The notes under the pieces were generated by a model. That model was not told where the DNA came from and did not search any database. It saw nothing but the letters and a program-made list of their open reading frames with translations. A DNA stretch of 51,435 bases from Thermodesulfobacteriota bacterium. Its GTDB lineage: Bacteria; Desulfobacterota; Desulfobacteria; Desulfobacterales; JAUWMJ01. Where the stretch lies: contig JAXHVO010000031.1 in the NCBI GenBank assembly GCA_034189135.1, positions 1 to 51,435 of the forward strand. Direction: 5' to 3'. Every line of letters begins with the position of its first letter. The first letter of the stretch is position 1. Position numbers and translations under genes: made by a program. Shown here in pieces: positions 48,717 to 51,435 of the stretch.

Positions 48717-51435
48717 AAACTTTATCCGCCTTTACAGAAGCCGCCATCGATAATCCCCATGTCGATGTCATCCGGCTGGTTGAAATTACCATCGGCAGCA
48801 TTACCCTTTATCTGTGCGACCGGGTTTTCGGTGATGACGGCCTTTGTGAGTTCAACGGTCAGCTTTACGAGCCGATGGTTTTATCCTGGGGCACGATTAA
48901 GGCCGGACGCATCGATCCGGTCACCTATCAAACCGAACCGGGAGAGGCCGGCTTTACCATTGACAATTCAAAACCGGTGGGCGGAGCCGCTTCTTTTACC
49001 GCCCTTTTTATAGATAACGACCCGCAATACTGCTCAGTCATCATTTCCCGGATCCACGCCGGCGCGACTGCGGCCGCTGACAGGGAAAACCTTTTTGTGG
49101 GCCACATGGAAGATATCGCCGAAATGACCGTTGACCGTACCACGGTGATTTGCAGCGGGTTTGAGCTTAGTATCATCAACAAATTTTCTCACACCATCGT
49201 GGACCATACCACCTACCCCGGTGCCGATCCCGACGATATCGGCAAGATGGTTCCCGCCATTTATGGCCGGCCCAAAAGAATCCCTTGCATTGCAGTCGAT
49301 GCCGGCGGAAAAACCACCATCGCCCAGGATATGACCGAAACATCGCCGGGCAACAGCGGCACCCTGGAGGTTTCCGACGCGACCGCCCTGCCCTCTTCCG
49401 GCGCTTTCACCATCCAGATCGACAGCGAGCAGATCCGCATCGCGTCCCGATCGGGAAACACCCTGACCCTGGCCGCATCCGGCGCCCGGGGCTATAATTC
49501 CACCACTGCGGTGGCCCATGACAAGGGCGCCGCCATGGCCGAAATACAGACGGCCTATGTGTACCTGGTGGCCGACCATCCGGTCAATTCCATCGATGCG
49601 GTCTATGTGGATAATATTCGGCAAACATCCGGGTTTACGACGTACACCGGCCAGACCGGTGACGAATATACCGGCTATGAAGGAAAGGCGGTGATCGTTT
49701 TTACCGTGTTGCCCGAATATAAAAAACAGGTCAACATCGAGGCTGATTCATCATCCCTGGACGGCAACGACAGCGGCCACTCTCACTCATCGGCCCAGCA
49801 AACCATTGAGTGGTATTTTGACGATGCCGTGGTCACCGATCCGGTGATCAGTAATCCGGACAATATCTGCGATCAGAATTTAACCAATTATGCCACTTTT
49901 GAATATGACTCACAATGCCGGCTGGATAAGATCACCGACGAACAGTATTCCGGCCCACCCCAGGAATACCGCATCGCCATGAGGGTGGGAACCATACAAA
50001 GCGGGCTTACAATTACCGGGACTTTTTACGGCCTCACCGGACTTTACGGGGCCATAGCCACGTCGGCTCACAACGGGACAACAAAATACAGTCCCTGGAC
50101 CACTGTGGACGGAAATACAAATACGTGGACCAAACTCAGGACTCAAACGCTGGTGCCGATGTATGTCACCTCATCGGGAGTGAATTCGGGCACCATCGCC
50201 GAGGTTTGGCTGGAAGTCAAATACACGCCCCAGGCGACTGTTTCCGGATATGCAAATGTATCGATTACCGGCGCTGTGACCCTGACCGGAAATTCCACCG
50301 CCGAAACCGTGATCGGCAAACTGATTGCCGCCGATTTACAGGGCCAGCCGGATGACGCATCCGGGACCTATACCGACACAGCCAACGCCCTGATCGAGCG
50401 GCCGGATCATATCTTAAAGCATATCCTGCTCAGCCGCTGCGGGCTGTCCGGTGTGATCCATGCCGTGTCCTATGCGGCGGCCAGCACCTGGTTTGCAGCA
50501 AATAGTTTCCGCCTGGCCGCTCCCATTTTACAGCCGCCAAACGTGCGCAAGCTGATTAACGATATCGCCATCCAGGCCAGGTCCCTGGAGTTCTGGGAAG
50601 CAGGGGAACATCACCTGGTCCACATCCCCGACAGCTTTTTAGAAGATGAATTATCGGTTTTACTGTTACACATGGACGGCACTGACGGGTCCACCCTTTT
50701 TACCGATGACGGTGTGACCGGTCACACGGTCACACCCTATGGCAACGCCCAAATTGATACGGCCTATAAAAAGTTCGGTACCGGATCCGGGCTGTTCGAC
50801 GGAGACGGAGACTATTTAAGCATCCTGGATCATGCCGACTTTAACATGTCATCCGGACGGGTGGACATCGATGTGTGGCACCGGTTTCAAAGCGCGAATC
50901 AGACCGTCGTTATTTACAGCCAGTTTGTGGACAACACCCATTTTGTGAAACTGGTCGTTCATTATAACCTGATCAGTTTCCAGATCCGAAACGGCAATGA
51001 TGTGGTCAATTTTTCCCGGGTTTATACCGGTGGATTTACCGCAGGCGTCCAGTATCATTTCGCTTTGATCCGGGGATGGAATAACAGCATCGGCACCTGG
51101 GCGATCACCGTCAACGGCCAGATCATGGGAGATGTTTTTTTAAACGACTGGGGTAAGATTACCGATCCAACCGTATTACCGGCCAGCACCGCCAACGGTG
51201 TCGCCTTTAAACACGATGGCTCATTGATGGCAGTGGCGCACGCTACTTCTCCCTATATCACCATTTATAACACATCTGACTGGAGCAAGATTACCGATCC
51301 GACCACCTTACCAGCCGGTACCGGTCAAAATGTCGCCTTTAATCACGACGGTTCGCTAATGGCGGTGGCACATAGCACCTCTCCTTATATTACCATTTAT
51401 AACACCAGCGATTGGAGCAAGGTTACCGATCCTGC
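48713..51435 (+). CDS. Large tail protein with LamG-like domain and 44-residue repeats (partial)
   Basis: 907 codons and still open at the right edge. Start is TTG at 48713, overlapping the previous stop. The N-terminal part (VIRLVEITIGSITLYLCDRVF, GTIKAGRIDPVTYQTEPGEAGFTIDNS, GMVPAIYGRPK-like region) resembles a tail hub protein. A beta-rich middle follows, then a LamG/concanavalin-like domain (HMDGTDGSTLFTDDG, FDGDGDYLSILDHADFNMSSGRVDIDVWHRF, about residues 650-810). The last part seen is two full repeats of 44 residues (DWSKITDPTTLPAGTGQNVAF, HDGSLMAVAH, SPYITIYNTS), typical of a beta-propeller-like phage fibre. It probably binds host surface glycans or proteins. Confidence 0.8.
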   Translation, partial: MKTLSAFTEAAIDNPHVDVIRLVEITIGSITLYLCDRVFGDDGLCEFNGQLYEPMVLSWGTIKAGRIDPVTYQTEPGEAGFTIDNSKPVGGAASFTALFIDNDPQYCSVIISRIHAGATAAADRENLFVGHMEDIAEMTVDRTTVICSGFELSIINKFSHTIVDHTTYPGADPDDIGKMVPAIYGRPKRIPCIAVDAGGKTTIAQDMTETSPGNSGTLEVSDATALPSSGAFTIQIDSEQIRIASRSGNTLTLAASGARGYNSTTAVAHDKGAAMAEIQTAYVYLVADHPVNSIDAVYVDNIRQTSGFTTYTGQTGDEYTGYEGKAVIVFTVLPEYKKQVNIEADSSSLDGNDSGHSHSSAQQTIEWYFDDAVVTDPVISNPDNICDQNLTNYATFEYDSQCRLDKITDEQYSGPPQEYRIAMRVGTIQSGLTITGTFYGLTGLYGAIATSAHNGTTKYSPWTTVDGNTNTWTKLRTQTLVPMYVTSSGVNSGTIAEVWLEVKYTPQATVSGYANVSITGAVTLTGNSTAETVIGKLIAADLQGQPDDASGTYTDTANALIERPDHILKHILLSRCGLSGVIHAVSYAAASTWFAANSFRLAAPILQPPNVRKLINDIAIQARSLEFWEAGEHHLVHIPDSFLEDELSVLLLHMDGTDGSTLFTDDGVTGHTVTPYGNAQIDTAYKKFGTGSGLFDGDGDYLSILDHADFNMSSGRVDIDVWHRFQSANQTVVIYSQFVDNTHFVKLVVHYNLISFQIRNGNDVVNFSRVYTGGFTAGVQYHFALIRGWNNSIGTWAITVNGQIMGDVFLNDWGKITDPTVLPASTANGVAFKHDGSLMAVAHATSPYITIYNTSDWSKITDPTTLPAGTGQNVAFNHDGSLMAVAHSTSPYITIYNTSDWSKVTDP
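51146..51435 (+). repeat. 132-bp tandem repeats in tail gene
   Basis: Units start at 51146, 51278 and 51410 (the last is cut by the window edge). The spacing is exactly 132 bp, i.e. 44 codons. Protein identity between the first two is about 85 percent by eye, while many third codon positions differ, which suggests selection on the protein. Confidence 0.85.

Noticed and set aside
49034-49624. Minus-strand open frame (196 codons) opposite the large tail gene
   Set aside because: The plus-strand frame is open for more than 2.7 kb and has phage tail features; the minus frame is low-complexity Gly/Asp-rich and fits an antisense shadow.

Overview
The window looks like a chromosomal segment of a Gram-negative member of the Desulfobacterota (Desulfobacterales-like), carrying the left end of a lambda/HK97-type siphophage prophage. 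The assignment rests on gene content: separate GlyQ/GlyS glycyl-tRNA synthetase subunits, a SurA/RodZ/MgtE/RecO/Mfd neighbourhood, a Tad pilus locus with FHA-domain proteins, and AT-leaning DNA with many small inverted-repeat elements. It is an inference; no 16S or other taxonomic marker is present.

Layout. (1) 173-787: a stand-alone TGS1-like methyltransferase, followed by a 171-bp MITE-like element (940-1110) flanked by a perfect 9-bp target duplication. (2) 1160-17956, all on the minus strand: a long Tad/Flp (type IVc) pilus locus read from a good sigma70-like promoter at 18060-18088. The order is Flp pilin, second Flp-like pilin, prepilin peptidase CpaA, TadE, a TadG-like protein split by an in-frame TGA, TadE, an unknown exported protein, CpaB, secretin CpaC, an FHA-CpaF fusion ATPase, TadB, TadC, a DUF192 protein, two FHA membrane proteins (the second ending in TPR-like helices), a second CpaF ATPase and a TPR lipoprotein. 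No TadZ/CpaE is present; FHA domains are present instead, so pilus assembly may be tied to phosphothreonine signalling. (3) 18407-20424, plus strand: a small membrane protein and a GT-C glycosyltransferase whose 3' end overlaps glyS. (4) 20315-33017, minus strand: glyS, glyQ, a GHMP sugar kinase, recO, mgtE, a rodZ-like gene, surA, a SurA-N-like lipoprotein and mfd. (5) 33071-33146: tRNA-Thr(CGT), the probable prophage integration site. (6) 33193-51435: prophage late genes, running off the right edge. The order is a startless lipoprotein, a GpZ-like protein, a YspA/SLOG protein, a phosphoribosyltransferase/terminase-small-subunit fusion, GpA-type large terminase, a small HTH protein, a cargo block of three orphan genes, a gpW-like protein, lambda-type portal, a protease-capsid fusion with an internal start, head-tail joining proteins, tail terminator, tail tube, tail chaperone with a -1 frameshift, a short tape measure, a tail protein, and a very large tail protein with a LamG-like domain and 44-residue repeats.

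Main points of interest: the cargo block at about 38.0-40.4 kb looks like an integron gene-cassette array (attC-like sites, best at 39586-39659) inside a phage late operon; a ComF-like phosphoribosyltransferase is fused to the terminase small subunit next to a SLOG protein; the TadG gene is interrupted in frame; the Tad locus carries three FHA proteins; and a family of heptamer-based hairpin repeats is scattered through the chromosomal part, two copies of which sit in paralogous intergenic modules.

No integrase, repressor, lysis genes, CRISPR array, rRNA or intact transposase gene was seen.
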